Positions 33,931-43,800 of a DNA stretch of 61,022 bases are shown in pieces (position 1 is the first letter of the stretch; each line of letters starts with the position of its first letter). Source of the stretch: Clostridia bacterium (lineage in GTDB: Bacteria > Bacillota > DULZ01). The stretch lies in assembly GCA_012840125.1 (NCBI GenBank), contig DULZ01000026.1:1-61022 (forward strand). The letters are read 5' to 3'. A program made the position numbers and the translations under genes. The notes beneath the pieces are model-generated. The model made no database searches and was not told the DNA's origin. It saw only the letters and a list, made by a program, of their open reading frames with translations.

Positions 33931-34026
33931 ATTATGTCCGGTCGGGAAACATTCCCGTATCTGCGTATGCTGATGAACCCCACCGGGGAGATCCCAGATA
34001 ATTTCCCAACCCTTGGTTTTGCATGA

Positions 34027-34055
34027 TTGAATTATCGCCGGAGGTAACATATAAT
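34027..34055 (+). promoter_or_regulatory. Sigma-A promoter of the PilZ gene
   Basis: TTGAAT (34027-34032), 17 bases, TATAAT (34050-34055). Transcription would start near 34062, leaving a leader of about 108 bases that contains the palindrome at 34083-34101. Confidence 0.65.
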
Positions 34056-34082
34056 GCTAATGAGAGATATTGTTCCTAGAAA

Positions 34083-34101
34083 GTTTACCCATTGGGTAAA
34101 C
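34083..34101. promoter_or_regulatory. Perfect palindromic operator before the PilZ gene
   Basis: GTTTACCC-ATT-GGGTAAAC is an 8+3+8 perfect inverted repeat, about 20 bases downstream of the predicted transcription start: a repressor-type position. It matches 14 of 19 bases in the cydA promoter site (6292-6310), hinting at one regulator for both. Confidence 0.6.
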
Positions 34102-34169
34102 AATGGAGATAAAAACCGGCCGGAGACTATCTGCACGGAACCGTTTATTGCCGCCGTTGTGCCGGGGCT

Positions 34170-34949
34170 GTGGTGCAAAAACGGATAGGGGTAAGAGATC
34201 TGTTGGGCAAAACCGTTGAACAAGTATTCGGTGTCAAAACCGGCAGTACTTTTGTAGGCAACTTTTTGAAACATAAAAGCCCCTTCGCCGGTGAATATAT
34301 GATCGGCAGTCAACTCTTCCATATTGTGGTGGGGGAGATTTCCGGAGAAGATGAAATCCTTTATAAGATTTTTTATTTTCCGGTTAAAACCCGTGATGAT
34401 ACTGCTAATCATCATATTTTACAAGACATGGTTTGTGAACTTGCCGGGAAAAAAGGTTACGCCAGTGTTGATTGGATCCGGTACATTTCCGATGACCACT
34501 GCAAGCAGCTTGTTTCCTGCCTGATTAGCCACGAGCACAGTACTAATCCCGCGGAATACTGCCCATACCAGCACAGTTGTGCATTTCATCCCGTCTATAG
34601 TTCCATGCAGTTAGACCGGAGAGCCTTTGACCGGGTAACTGTGGATCTTGCCGGTGAGGTTTATCTAAGAGCCCTTGAAAACCGGCCATTGCCTTTGCCA
34701 TTAGCCAAGAAAAAAATCGCCTGCCGGGCTCTGGATCTGAGCCTGGGAGGCATGAAGCTTCGCCTGAAAGGAATTCATTTACCCGTAAACAGTGAAGTGA
34801 AGATAGTATTTGAAGAGTTTGACGCGGAAGGTACCATTGTTTGGAGCGAAAGGATGGGAGAGGACAGCCTGGCCGGCGTCAAGTTTGTTAAGCTGGATGA
34901 ATTGCAGCAGCGCCGTATCATCATGGCCATCAACAAGAGAAGACTTTGA
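34170..34949 (+). CDS. PilZ-domain cyclic-di-GMP receptor protein
   Basis: 259 residues from GTG 34170; the ribosome site (CGGGG) is weak, so the start is uncertain. Residues 1-145 form an unassigned domain with a Cys-His cluster (CPYQHSCAFH). The C-terminal third is PilZ, with both ligand motifs intact: RxxxR at Arg151-Arg155 and DLSLGG at 189-194. It should therefore bind c-di-GMP. The promoter carries a perfect palindrome. Neighbours (cytochrome upstream, deacetylase and bactofilin downstream) suggest an envelope or electron-transfer role, which is inference. A GGDEF cyclase lies 9 kb downstream. Confidence 0.82.
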   Translation: MVQKRIGVRDLLGKTVEQVFGVKTGSTFVGNFLKHKSPFAGEYMIGSQLFHIVVGEISGEDEILYKIFYFPVKTRDDTANHHILQDMVCELAGKKGYASVDWIRYISDDHCKQLVSCLISHEHSTNPAEYCPYQHSCAFHPVYSSMQLDRRAFDRVTVDLAGEVYLRALENRPLPLPLAKKKIACRALDLSLGGMKLRLKGIHLPVNSEVKIVFEEFDAEGTIVWSERMGEDSLAGVKFVKLDELQQRRIIMAINKRRL

Positions 34950-35024
34950 AGTTGTTGGCGGCTGAAACCATGGAGGACATTGACGTTTCTTACCGGTGGA
35001 CCCGGTGGTGTTTGCCAAAAAGAA

Positions 35025-35050
35025 GAGCTAAGCCGTGACAGGCTTAGCTC
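35025..35050. terminator. Bidirectional terminator between the PilZ gene and pckA
   Basis: GAGCTAAGCC (35025-35034), loop GTGACA, GGCTTAGCTC (35041-35050): a perfect 10-bp stem. On the minus strand it is followed by TTCTTTTT and overlaps the pckA stop codon; on the plus strand ACTTTT follows. Confidence 0.75.
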
Positions 35051-36609
35051 ACTTTTGGTGCGGCGGCCTTGATGGCATCCGACACCCGGTTGAACTTCTG
35101 GAAGTTGTCTACAAAGAGCTGGGCCAGCTTTTCCGCCTGCCGGTCATAGGCGGCCGGATCAGGCCAGGTGGCCCTGGGATCCAGCACTTCCGCCGGGACG
35201 CCGGGACAGGCCCTGGGGACGGCCAGGCCAAAGACCGGGTGGACGGTAAACTCCTGCCGCTCCAGTTCCCCGTTTAGAGCGGCAGTGATCATGGCCCTGG
35301 TGTAGGGGAGGTCCATGCGCTTGCCGGTGCCGTAGGGGCCGCCGGTCCAGCCGGTATTCACCAGGTACACCCTGACCTGGTGCTCGTCAATTTTCTTACC
35401 CAGCATTTCGGCATAGACCGCAGGATTCAGGGGCAGGAAAGGGGCGCCGAAACAGGCGGAGAAGGTGGCTTGCGGTTCGGTGATGCCTCTCTCCGTGCCG
35501 GCCAGCTTGCTGGTGTACCCGGATAAAAAGTGATACATGGCCTGCTCTTTGGACAGCCTGGCAATGGGGGGCAGGACGCCGAAAGCATCCGCCGTCAGGA
35601 AAACAATAACCTTGGGATGGGCTGCCACCCCCGGAATCAGGGCATTGGGAATATGGTCCACCGGATAAGCGGCCCGGGTATTCTCCGTTAAGCGGTCATC
35701 GTCATAATCGGCCAGGCGGGCCGACTCCTGCAGGATCACGTTTTCCACCACGGCGCCGAATTTGATGGCCTGGTAAATCTGGGGCTCCTTTTCCGCGGAA
35801 AGGTTAATGCATTTAGCGTAACAGCCCCCCTCGATATTGAAGATACCGGCCTCGGACCAGCCGTGCTCGTCGTCGCCGATAAGAAACCTGTTGGGATCGG
35901 CGGACAGGGTGGTCTTGCCGGTGCCGGACAAACCGAAGAACAGAGCCACCTGGCCATCCTTGCTTTGATTGGCGGAACAATGCATGGAAAGCACGTTCTT
36001 CTGGGGCAAGAGATAGTTCATCACACTGAAGATGGATTTTTTTATTTCGCCGGCATACTTGGTGCCGCCAATCAAGACAAGCCTATCCGTGAAGCTGATG
36101 ATGATGAAAGCCTCCGAGTTGGTACCGTGCACCGCCGGGTTCGCTTCAAAACCGGGGGCGCTGATCACCGTGAATTCCGGCCGGTGATGGGCCAGCTCCC
36201 CCGCGGCCGGGCGTAGGAATAGTTGGTGGGCAAACAGGTTGTGCCAAGCGTATTCATTGATCACCCGGATAGGCATGCGGTAGGTTTTGTCCGCCCCGGC
36301 GAACCCGTCAAAGACGAAAAGTTCTTTATTTTTCAAATAAGCTAAAACATCAGCATAGAGGCGGTGGAACTTGTCCGGTGCGATAGGGCGGTTCACCGGA
36401 CCCCAGTCGATCTGGTCCCGGACGGCAGGGTCATTCACGATGAAGCGGTCATTAGGAGAGCGGCCGGTATACTTGCCGGTTTCCACCGCCAGGGCACCGG
36501 TGGAGGTAAGCCGTCCTTCTTGCCTGGCCAGCGCCGCTTCAACGAGCTGGGGTACGGACAAGTTGAAGTGGACTTTTTTTGCCTGCAATGGAAAAGGATT
36601 CAATTTCAT
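35044..36609 (-). CDS. pckA: Phosphoenolpyruvate carboxykinase (ATP)
   Basis: 521 residues, normal for the ATP-dependent family. The kinase-1a loop [13 protein letters not shown], then [10 protein letters not shown], carry the nucleotide and metal ligands; [12 protein letters not shown] at the N-terminus and [12 protein letters not shown] with the active-site Lys region are present. It converts oxaloacetate and ATP to PEP and CO2, the entry to gluconeogenesis, or runs in the carboxylating direction in some fermenters. Start ATG 36609 follows GAGGGGGA. It is a single gene transcribed against its neighbours. It fits the glycogen locus 9 kb away as the source of hexose from C3/C4 acids. Confidence 0.96.
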   Translation of the reverse strand: MKLNPFPLQAKKVHFNLSVPQLVEAALARQEGRLTSTGALAVETGKYTGRSPNDRFIVNDPAVRDQIDWGPVNRPIAPDKFHRLYADVLAYLKNKELFVFDGFAGADKTYRMPIRVINEYAWHNLFAHQLFLRPAAGELAHHRPEFTVISAPGFEANPAVHGTNSEAFIIISFTDRLVLIGGTKYAGEIKKSIFSVMNYLLPQKNVLSMHCSANQSKDGQVALFFGLSGTGKTTLSADPNRFLIGDDEHGWSEAGIFNIEGGCYAKCINLSAEKEPQIYQAIKFGAVVENVILQESARLADYDDDRLTENTRAAYPVDHIPNALIPGVAAHPKVIVFLTADAFGVLPPIARLSKEQAMYHFLSGYTSKLAGTERGITEPQATFSACFGAPFLPLNPAVYAEMLGKKIDEHQVRVYLVNTGWTGGPYGTGKRMDLPYTRAMITAALNGELERQEFTVHPVFGLAVPRACPGVPAEVLDPRATWPDPAAYDRQAEKLAQLFVDNFQKFNRVSDAIKAAAPKVS

Positions 36610-36852
36610 CGTCCCCCTCAGTAAATTTTTTACTTCCTCTCGGTTCCTATGCAGGAGGAATTTGGATGGCTTCCATATAACAATATTACCTTAATTACAA
36701 TCATTTTGCATCGATCTTTTTCGTACAAGCCGGGACTTGGGCCCAGGCAAAAATAGGACTTAAAGGGTACATCACCTTATGCAATAATAAATGTATATCA
36801 ATCTGCCCTGAGTCTTGTTGCCTGCACTCAAGATGCCGTTCAGGAGGCAATC

Positions 36853-37758
36853 ATGTATTTAGGAAGCGTCAGGTTTTACAAGCACGTCATCTATTTGTCC
36901 ATGGCCCTGATCCTGGTGGGATTAATCCTGGGGATCTATGCGCTGGGTAAAGAACTCCTGGGCAGGTTTACCCTGCCATCCGCCGGAGCTGCTGAAACGG
37001 TGGCGGCAGCGGTGGAGGAAGTCATCCCCCCTCCCCCGGAGGCGGAGGAAGAGGCGGTTCAGCCCGCTGCCTTTGACCAGCTTCCCTATCAAACTGCTTT
37101 TCCGGAGCTTTACGCCCTGCCGCCGGCAGCTCAGCGCCAGGCCCAAAACGTGGCCTACCTGACTTTTGATGACGGGCCTTCTGCCAGGACGCTGGAGATC
37201 TTAGATATCCTCAAGGAACACGAGATTAAAGCCACCTTTTTTGTGGTGACGGAAAACTGTGATGCGGAAATCTTAAAACGGATCGTGGCCGAGGGGCATG
37301 CCATCGGCATCCATACCCACAGCCACAAGTACACGGAGATCTATCGCTCGGTAGAGGATTACCTGGCTGACTTTCAAAAAGCGTATGATATAATTTACCA
37401 GGCGACTTCGGTGAAACCGGATATTTTCCGTTTTCCCGGGGGCAGCATCAACTCTTACAACCGGGGCATCTACCAGGAACTGATCTCGGAAATGTTGAGA
37501 CGGGGCTTTGTGTATTATGATTGGAACATCTCCACGTTGGATACGGTGCCCCGGATCAGCGCGGAAAAAATCATCCAACATGTGGCTTCGTCCATCCAGG
37601 GGCAGAGCAATTTGTTTATCCTGGCCCATGACAGCGGGGATAAGAGGAATACGGTGGAGGCTTTGCCGGAAATCATTGACCTCGTCAAGGCCAGGGGATA
37701 TGTCTTTGATAAGATTGAAAATTCAGTTAAGCCTGTGGTTTTTGCTTATCCCGAATAA
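36853..37758 (+). CDS. Membrane-anchored polysaccharide deacetylase (NodB domain)
   Basis: 301 residues. A signal anchor lies at residues 10-35 (VIYLSMALILVGLILGIYAL). A Pro/Glu/Ala-rich linker (VIPPPPEAEEEAVQP) leads to a NodB domain with motif 1 LTFDDGPS, motif 2 HTHSHKYTE (metal His pair), RFPGG, DWN and the C-terminal ILAHDS. All catalytic residues are present, so it probably removes acetyl groups from peptidoglycan GlcNAc or another wall polysaccharide, outside the membrane. CAGGAGG lies 5 bases before the ATG. The bactofilin gene follows after 127 bases. Confidence 0.88.
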   Translation: MYLGSVRFYKHVIYLSMALILVGLILGIYALGKELLGRFTLPSAGAAETVAAAVEEVIPPPPEAEEEAVQPAAFDQLPYQTAFPELYALPPAAQRQAQNVAYLTFDDGPSARTLEILDILKEHEIKATFFVVTENCDAEILKRIVAEGHAIGIHTHSHKYTEIYRSVEDYLADFQKAYDIIYQATSVKPDIFRFPGGSINSYNRGIYQELISEMLRRGFVYYDWNISTLDTVPRISAEKIIQHVASSIQGQSNLFILAHDSGDKRNTVEALPEIIDLVKARGYVFDKIENSVKPVVFAYPE

Positions 37759-37885
37759 TCATCCTCTGACAGCGGGGCATGACGGTCTAAACTTGTCAAG
37801 TAAAGGAGGATATTAGTCATAAAATAGCGAATTGTTGGGAGATGGAAAATTGTACCCCAATCCGCAGTTAGGAGGGTCAGCATTC

Positions 37886-38563
37886 ATGGTCAGCAATTTC
37901 AAACAAGCTTGGCGAGAAGTGTTTTCTTTCAGCAAGGCTTCCGGCAGCGGTGCCCAAAACGAGACCGGCCATGGCCTTCCGCAGAATAACCTCGTGGATA
38001 CCGCAGGCGGGAAAGAGACGGCCGCGCCGAAAGGGCCTGACCAAAAAGAGGACAAGCCTTATTACAAGAACGCTCCCAAGCCCAGATTTGATGAAAGCAG
38101 TACTACCTACATTACCAGGTCCACCATCATTAAGGGTACAATTCAAACGGATGGGGATTTGAAAATTGCGGGCCGGATCGAAGGCAATGTGGAAGGGCGC
38201 AACATCGCCTTGATCGGGGGAAGGATCATCGGCGATGTCAATTGCACCAACATGGAAGTGGACGATGCCCGGATTGAAGGAAATATTACTGCTTTGGAAG
38301 CAGTGCACATAGGCAAGGAAAACGTGATCCTGGGCAATGTGGCCGCCAACCGGGGTAGGGTGGCCGGGAAAATAAAGGGACATGTCACCGTCCAGCAAGA
38401 TCTGGAGGTCGAAGCGGAAGCCGTCATCCTGGGCGATATTACGGCGGATTTGATCAGCGTCCAGAAGGGTGCTGCCTTGCAGGGTAATGTAATTGTGGGA
38501 CGGGAACAGGTTAATTCCGTCGCGCAAAAAATCCAAGAGGCAAACGATACCCTGGATTCCTAA
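37886..38563 (+). CDS. Bactofilin (polymer-forming cytoskeletal protein)
   Basis: 225 residues from ATG 37886 (AGGAGGG 9 bases upstream); the longer frame from TTG 37832 lacks a suitably placed ribosome site. Residues 1-70 are polar and low-complexity. The core from about residue 72 is a right-handed beta-helix of repeating short turns (STIIKGTIQTDGDLKIAGRIEGNVEG..., ending ADLISVQKGAALQGNVIVG), the bactofilin fold (DUF583). Bactofilins polymerise without nucleotide and often recruit wall enzymes; the deacetylase just upstream is a natural partner. A clear terminator follows. Confidence 0.9.
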   Translation: MVSNFKQAWREVFSFSKASGSGAQNETGHGLPQNNLVDTAGGKETAAPKGPDQKEDKPYYKNAPKPRFDESSTTYITRSTIIKGTIQTDGDLKIAGRIEGNVEGRNIALIGGRIIGDVNCTNMEVDDARIEGNITALEAVHIGKENVILGNVAANRGRVAGKIKGHVTVQQDLEVEAEAVILGDITADLISVQKGAALQGNVIVGREQVNSVAQKIQEANDTLDS

Positions 38564-38573
38564 CTGGGGAAAG

Positions 38574-38613
38574 AAAACTGCTTGAAGTCCTGAGACTTGA
38601 AAGCAGTTTTTTT
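38574..38613 (+). terminator. Intrinsic terminator after the bactofilin gene
   Basis: AAAACTGCTT (38574-38583) pairs with AAGCAGTTTT (38601-38610), with an inner AAGTC/GACTT stem, followed by a run of T. Confidence 0.85.
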
Positions 38614-38690
38614 ATTTGCGCCGGTGGGTTTTGTGGATCCACTTAAGCTCCGGTTCACAACCACGGCCCCGTGGGCGATTGGGGAAGAAA

Positions 38691-38745
38691 CCGTGAATTT
38701 TGCCATTTTGGCAAGACTTCTTTGACAAAATGGCAAGAATCACGG
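38691..38745. promoter_or_regulatory. Paired upstream activator-like sites inside a 20-bp inverted repeat
   Basis: TTGCCATTTTGGCAA (38700-38714) and TTGACAAAATGGCAA (38722-38736) share the pattern TTGnC-N5-GGCAA, with centres 22 bp apart, about 145-165 bp before the predicted transcription start at the sigma-54 promoter. The two sites also pair with each other: 38691-38710 and 38726-38745 form a 20-bp stem with one mismatch and one wobble. They look like binding sites for a sigma-54 activator; a structured RNA is the less likely reading. Confidence 0.6.
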
Positions 38746-38815
38746 GGGTCACCAAGCCGTGGTACCGGCCGGGGCAGCTGCTGCCCGGGGCGTAAACCGG
38801 TACGGGGCAGGCTTT

Positions 38816-38841
38816 AGGCCGGGTGAAGGCCGGCCTTTTTT
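38816..38841 (+). terminator. Terminator-like hairpin just upstream of the sigma-54 promoter
   Basis: AGGCCGG (38816-38822), loop GTGAAGG, CCGGCCT (38830-38836), then TTTTTT. It may stop read-through from upstream before the sigma-54 promoter, which begins 3 bases later. Another hairpin (GGGCAG-CTG-CTGCCC, 38772-38786) and TACCGG/CCGGTA arms (38763-38768, 38797-38802) precede it. No gene is seen in 38614-38905. Confidence 0.6.
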
Positions 38842-38843
38842 AT

Positions 38844-38860
38844 TTGGCACGCTCCTTGCT
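38844..38860 (+). promoter_or_regulatory. Sigma-54 (-24/-12) promoter of the molybdoenzyme operon
   Basis: TTGGCACGCTCCTTGCT fits the consensus TTGGCACGNNNNTTGCT at every fixed base. The first gene starts 45 bases downstream with GGGAGGTAG before its ATG. Confidence 0.85.
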
Positions 38861-38905
38861 CATTCATTACCGGTGCAAAACATCGACGCAGGGAGGTAGA
38901 AGGAC

Positions 38906-39586
38906 ATGAAACCATTCGGTACTCCGGCCAAGGCGGAGACGCCGACCGGGGATGGGCCTAAGTGGGCCATGGTGATTGACTTGGCTAAATGTATCGGCTG
39001 TTCTACCTGTACGGTAGCCTGCAAAGCCGAAAATCGCACACCGCCGGGGGTTAGTTACAATGTGGTCTTGACCCGGGAAAGGGGGCGTTTTCCCCAGGTC
39101 ACGGTGGAGCATATACCCAGGCCCTGCATGCAGTGCGAGCGTCCGGCCTGTGCCCAGGTCTGCCCGGTGAAAGCCACCTATAAGATGGCCAACGGTATCA
39201 CGGCGATCGATTATGAACGCTGTATCGGCTGCCGGTACTGCATTACCGCCTGCCCTTACGGCGCCAGGTCTTTTGACTTCGGCCACAGTTACGAGCAGGA
39301 GATGATTTCCTTCGACGCAGTCCAAGCACCGGAATACGGGGTTGACCGGGGCCCGCGAGAGGGGTCCAAATCTCCCAAGGGCACGGTCCGGAAGTGTACT
39401 TTCTGTTTCCACCGGCTGTCCCGGGGGGAGGAGCCGGCTTGTGTGGAAACGTGCCTCGGCGATGCCAGGTACTTTGGGGATCTCAGTGACCCAAACAGCA
39501 TCGTATCTAAACTGGCGGCCGGTCCTAGAGCCTTTTATTTAAAAGAATCCATGGGCACTTTGCCCAGGGTCATCTATTTAAAGTGA
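38906..39586 (+). CDS. Four-cluster ferredoxin-type subunit of a molybdopterin oxidoreductase (TtrB/PsrB-like)
   Basis: 226 residues. Sixteen cysteines fall in four groups: CIGCSTCTVAC, CMQCERPACAQVC, CIGCRYCITAC and CTFC...CVETC (C-x2-C-x11-C-x3-C), enough for four [4Fe-4S] clusters, as in the B subunits of the PsrABC/TtrABC/NrfC group. There is no signal peptide; such subunits are exported bound to the Tat-targeted catalytic subunit. It wires electrons between the quinone-active NrfD-type anchor and the molybdenum site. First gene after the sigma-54 promoter; the next gene begins 10 bases later. Confidence 0.88.
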   Translation: MKPFGTPAKAETPTGDGPKWAMVIDLAKCIGCSTCTVACKAENRTPPGVSYNVVLTRERGRFPQVTVEHIPRPCMQCERPACAQVCPVKATYKMANGITAIDYERCIGCRYCITACPYGARSFDFGHSYEQEMISFDAVQAPEYGVDRGPREGSKSPKGTVRKCTFCFHRLSRGEEPACVETCLGDARYFGDLSDPNSIVSKLAAGPRAFYLKESMGTLPRVIYLK

Positions 39587-39596
39587 GGTGGTGCAC

Positions 39597-40847
39597 ATGA
39601 CAACTGAGGTCAAAGCAATGCCGGAGCAAGCTGCGGTACCGCGCAAATCCACGGGACTCATGTTATGGTATGTTTGCCTGCTGGCGACCGTGGCGGTGGG
39701 ATTTGCCGCCATTGTGACGCGAGCCGCCCAGGGCTTGGGTGTGACCCATTTAACCAGCGATGTTCCCTGGGGAGCATGGGTAGCATTCTATATTTACTTC
39801 GTAGGCTTGAGCGCAGGAGCGTTTCTCCTCTCCTCGCTGATCCATGTCTTTGATATGCATCATCTTGAAAAAGTAGGAAAAGACGCGACCCTGGTGGCCA
39901 TTATCGCCATGATCCTGGCCCTGGCCTTTATCTTGATCGATATCGGGCGGATGGACCGGTTCTGGCATGCCCTGGTCTACGGCAATATCACCAGTGTCCT
40001 GGCTTATGAAGTGCGCTTTTATGTGGTCTATATCATCCTGTTGGCTGCCGAGTTGTGGCTGGCCATGCGCCGGGATCTGGTGCTTACCGCTCAGGGTACG
40101 GGCCCAAGGGCTGCCCTGGCCCGCATCCTGAAACTGGGCAGCCGTGATACTTCGGAAAAGGCCCGGCAAAGAGACCTGCGCTGGTTGAAAATACTGGGTG
40201 CCATCGGCATTCCCATCGCCATCTTTGGTGTGCACGGGGGAACCGGTTTGCTGTTTGCCGTGGTGAAGGCCCGGCATTACTGGAATACGGCCATTTTCCC
40301 CGTGGTGTTTGTGGTATCGGCCCTGGTATCCGGTACCGCCCTGGTCACCGCCATTTACATCATCAAGACCAGACTGGCGGGCAAGCAAGTGGATGGGAAC
40401 CTGCTGCAGTCCTTGAGCGGTCTCATGATGCTGTTCCTCTTGGTTGACATTGGCCTGCAGATCTTCGAGTTCATCGTCAGTTTTTACGGTCTCCAGCCGG
40501 AGGCGCTTCATTCCCTCCATTACATGCTGGCGGGGCCCCATGCCGGGGTATTCTGGCTGGTACAGGTGGGTGTGGGGATGATCATCCCGATTGCCTTGTA
40601 TAGCATGAAAGGGGCTCGCCGGTCGCCGGTAGCTATGTTGGTGGCGGCGCTGGCCATCCTCATTGGTATTTTGGGCGTGCGTTTCAATATCGTATTGCCG
40701 GCCCTGATACCGCCGGTACTACCTGGGTTGCCGGAAGGACAGTACTATCCTACCGGGTCGGAATGGATGGCTTCCGGCGGCATTATCGCCATGGGCATGC
40801 TTCTATATACTTTGGCGGTTCGCTTATTACCCATTGATGAGTCTTAA
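39597..40847 (+). CDS. NrfD/PsrC-family membrane subunit (TtrC-like)
   Basis: 416 residues from ATG 39597 (AGGTGG upstream); GTG 39588 is three codons earlier. About nine or ten hydrophobic helices are visible, with the NrfD hallmark GAWVAFYIYFVGLSAGAFLLSSLIHVF near residues 55-80. It anchors the complex and exchanges electrons and protons with the quinone pool without haem. It lies between the Fe-S and catalytic genes, the order seen in ttrBCA. Confidence 0.87.
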   Translation: MTTEVKAMPEQAAVPRKSTGLMLWYVCLLATVAVGFAAIVTRAAQGLGVTHLTSDVPWGAWVAFYIYFVGLSAGAFLLSSLIHVFDMHHLEKVGKDATLVAIIAMILALAFILIDIGRMDRFWHALVYGNITSVLAYEVRFYVVYIILLAAELWLAMRRDLVLTAQGTGPRAALARILKLGSRDTSEKARQRDLRWLKILGAIGIPIAIFGVHGGTGLLFAVVKARHYWNTAIFPVVFVVSALVSGTALVTAIYIIKTRLAGKQVDGNLLQSLSGLMMLFLLVDIGLQIFEFIVSFYGLQPEALHSLHYMLAGPHAGVFWLVQVGVGMIIPIALYSMKGARRSPVAMLVAALAILIGILGVRFNIVLPALIPPVLPGLPEGQYYPTGSEWMASGGIIAMGMLLYTLAVRLLPIDES

Positions 40848-40858
40848 GGAGGAAGGCG

Positions 40859-43800
40859 ATGATGAAGACCAAGAAGACCTGTTGGCAGTTGACTAGACGC
40901 AATTTTATTAAAGGAAGTATTCTCATCGGTGGTGCCGCTGCGTTGACACCCGTCATGGCGAAAGAGCGGGGGGATCACCGCCCGGCGCCCTGGTACGACA
41001 GCCCCCACGGGGTTGGTCAAGATTTTGAGGATTATGATGCCACTAATGTGATCTACAGCCTTTGCGAGCAGTGCAATACCCACTGTACCATCAAGGTGGT
41101 GTTCAAGGAACAGGAGGGGGTAGCCGCCGGTCCCAGTGTGGTGCGCAAGATTGCCGGTAACCCGTACAGCCCCCTCAATACCCAGCCCTTTGGGCAGATT
41201 CCTTATGAGACTTCCCCGGTGGAGGCTGTCAAAGGAAAAGGGGACCCGGCGGTGGACGGGCGGTCTTTCCGGGGTGGAAGAACTTGTCTCAAAGGACAGG
41301 CGGGGATCCAGACGGCTTACGATGCCTTGCGGGTAACCCAGCCCCTCAAGCGGGTGGGACCCAGGGGCAGCGGTGAATTCCAGACCATTTCCTGGGAGCA
41401 GGCCATCAGGGAAATACTGGAGGGAAGCGATTTAGGGACTCCCGGCATCAAGGAGTGCAACAAGTTTGTGCCCCAGGGACAGGTCATGGCAGACTGGGAA
41501 CTGGTCAAAGCCGGTGAGATGTCTCAAGCAGATTTTGACCGGAAGTACGCCGGCGTGCTGATCGATACCAAGCATCCGGACTTGGGGCCTAAAGTCAATC
41601 AAATCGTCAGCCTGGTGGGGGACCGGAGGGATTTCATCCAGGAACGCTTTTGGTTCAAGTCATTAGGCAGTATCAATACCATCCATCACGGGGGCATCTG
41701 CGGTATGCCCGGGGTGATGGGCAATGTGCAGTCTTTTACCGGTCCCCAGAAAAAGCGGATGTACAGTGACATTGATCATGCGGAGTACCTGATCATCTGG
41801 GGCACGGATCCTTTCGTGGCCAATAAAGGGCCCAGTTGGCTGGCGCCTAAACTAATGAAGGCTCTGGAGCGGGGCATGAAGCTGGTCGTGGTGGATCCCC
41901 GCATGAGCGCCGCGGCGGAAAAGGCCCACCGGTGGCTTCCCATCATTCCCGGGACCGACGCTGCCCTGGCCCTGGGCATGGCCCGGTGGATCATTGAGCA
42001 CAAGCGGTACGACGAGCGGTACTTGCTGAATCCGAACAAAGAGGCAGCTAAGGCCGACGGGGAACCCACCTGGTCCGATGCCACTCACCTGGTCAACTTG
42101 AGCGACCCGAAGAGACCGAAATTGAAGGCCGCGGACCTGGGCATCGGGGGTAATGAGTATGTGGTGCTGCAAAACGGTGTGCCGGTGCCGGCGGACCAAG
42201 CCGCCGAGGGTACTCTGGAAGTGGATACCACCATTAACGGCATCCGGGTGAAATCCGCCTTTACCCTGTTTAAAGAGAGATGTTTTGAAAGGACTTTAGC
42301 GGAATATGCCCAGATATGCGGTATTCCCGCCCAGGACATTGCTGCCGTGGCGGAGGAATTTACCTCTTACGGGAAGAAGGCGTCCATCACCTCTTACCGG
42401 GGACCGGCCATGCATACGAATGGTTTTTATGCTATCCGGGCCATCGCCTGCCTCAATCACCTGTTGGGCAACTATGACTGGAAAGGCGGGGCCATCTCCA
42501 GCGGGGCCCAATACAGCCCGTTAAGCGGTCTCTATGATCTCTTAGGTGTACCGGGCGAGCGGACCGCCTGGGGAGTCACCATGTTTCGCCGGGGTCCTTA
42601 TGAAAAGAGCAGTCTTTTTGCCAGGGACGGCTACCCGGCCAAACGGCCCTGGTTCCCCATCGGCAATCACGCTATTTTTGAGGTGCTTCCCAGTATCGGG
42701 GAAGGGTATCCCTATCCCATCAAAGCTTTATTCATTCACCGGATTGCGCCGACTCTTTCCGCAGGGGACGGGGAGAGAACGCTGGAAATCCTGAAGGACA
42801 CGGAAAAAGTACCCTTGCTGGTAGTGTCGGACCTGGTGGTCAGTGAAGCGGCATCTGTGGCAGACTACATTTTGCCTGATTTGAGCTACCTGGAAAGATG
42901 GGGTTTTGAAACCATCTACCCGAACCAGCCGTTAAAACTAAGCCATTTCCAGCAGCCGGCTACCCGGGTTTTCGACGGGCCCAGGGCTTTTGAGGATGTG
43001 CTCATCGAAATAGGCAAGGCCCTTAACTTGCCCGGGGTGGGGGATAATGCTTTCCCCGACGGCAGTCACCTGCACTGCGCCGAAGACTTTTACCTCAAGC
43101 TGGTGGCGAACATTGCTTTCGACGGAGAACCGGTTCCCGATGCCGGCCCCGAAGAGCAGGCATTGTTCATCACCACCAGGCAAAAGGCCCTGGGTCCCTA
43201 TTTCGATGAACAAAAGTGGCGGCAGGCCGTGCGGCCCCAGGAATGGCCGAAGGTGGTCTATGTCCTGAACCGGGGCGGGCGCTTTGAAGCCCCCGGCCGG
43301 GAGTATGTGGGCGAGCACATCAAATATCAATACGGCAACCAGGCGGATTTCTATTCCGAGCGGGTGGCCCAGCACCGCCATTCATATACCGGGGAGTATT
43401 TTGACGGGCTGCCCCGTTACGAACCCCAGCGCTTCTTCAACGGCGAGGAAATCCGGGATGATGCTTATCCCCTGTACATGATCAACTGGAAAGCCCATTA
43501 TATCGGCACCCACCGGAACATCAGCGATGCCTGGTTAAGGGAAATTGAAAGGGAAAACTTCTTGTGGATTAATCCCGTCGATGCCGTGGCCAGGGGCATT
43601 AAAGACGGTGATCCGGTTTTGATCAAGTCGGCCAATGCCCAGGTCCAAGGCGTCGCCAAAGTCACCGAGCGGATCCGGCCGGGGGTGGTAGGCAGCAACT
43701 ACAATTACGGGCATTATGCCTACGGTACCGTGCCGGTGAAGATCGACGGCAAACCGACCGCGACGGACCCGGTTTACGGTCATGTACCCTGGGCCCAGAA

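Noticed and set aside
38640-38841. A molybdenum-cofactor-type riboswitch before the molybdoenzyme operon
   Set aside because: The sigma-54 promoter lies downstream of this region (38844-38860), so the region would not be in the mRNA; the paired repeats fit activator sites better. I also could not match the Moco consensus from memory.
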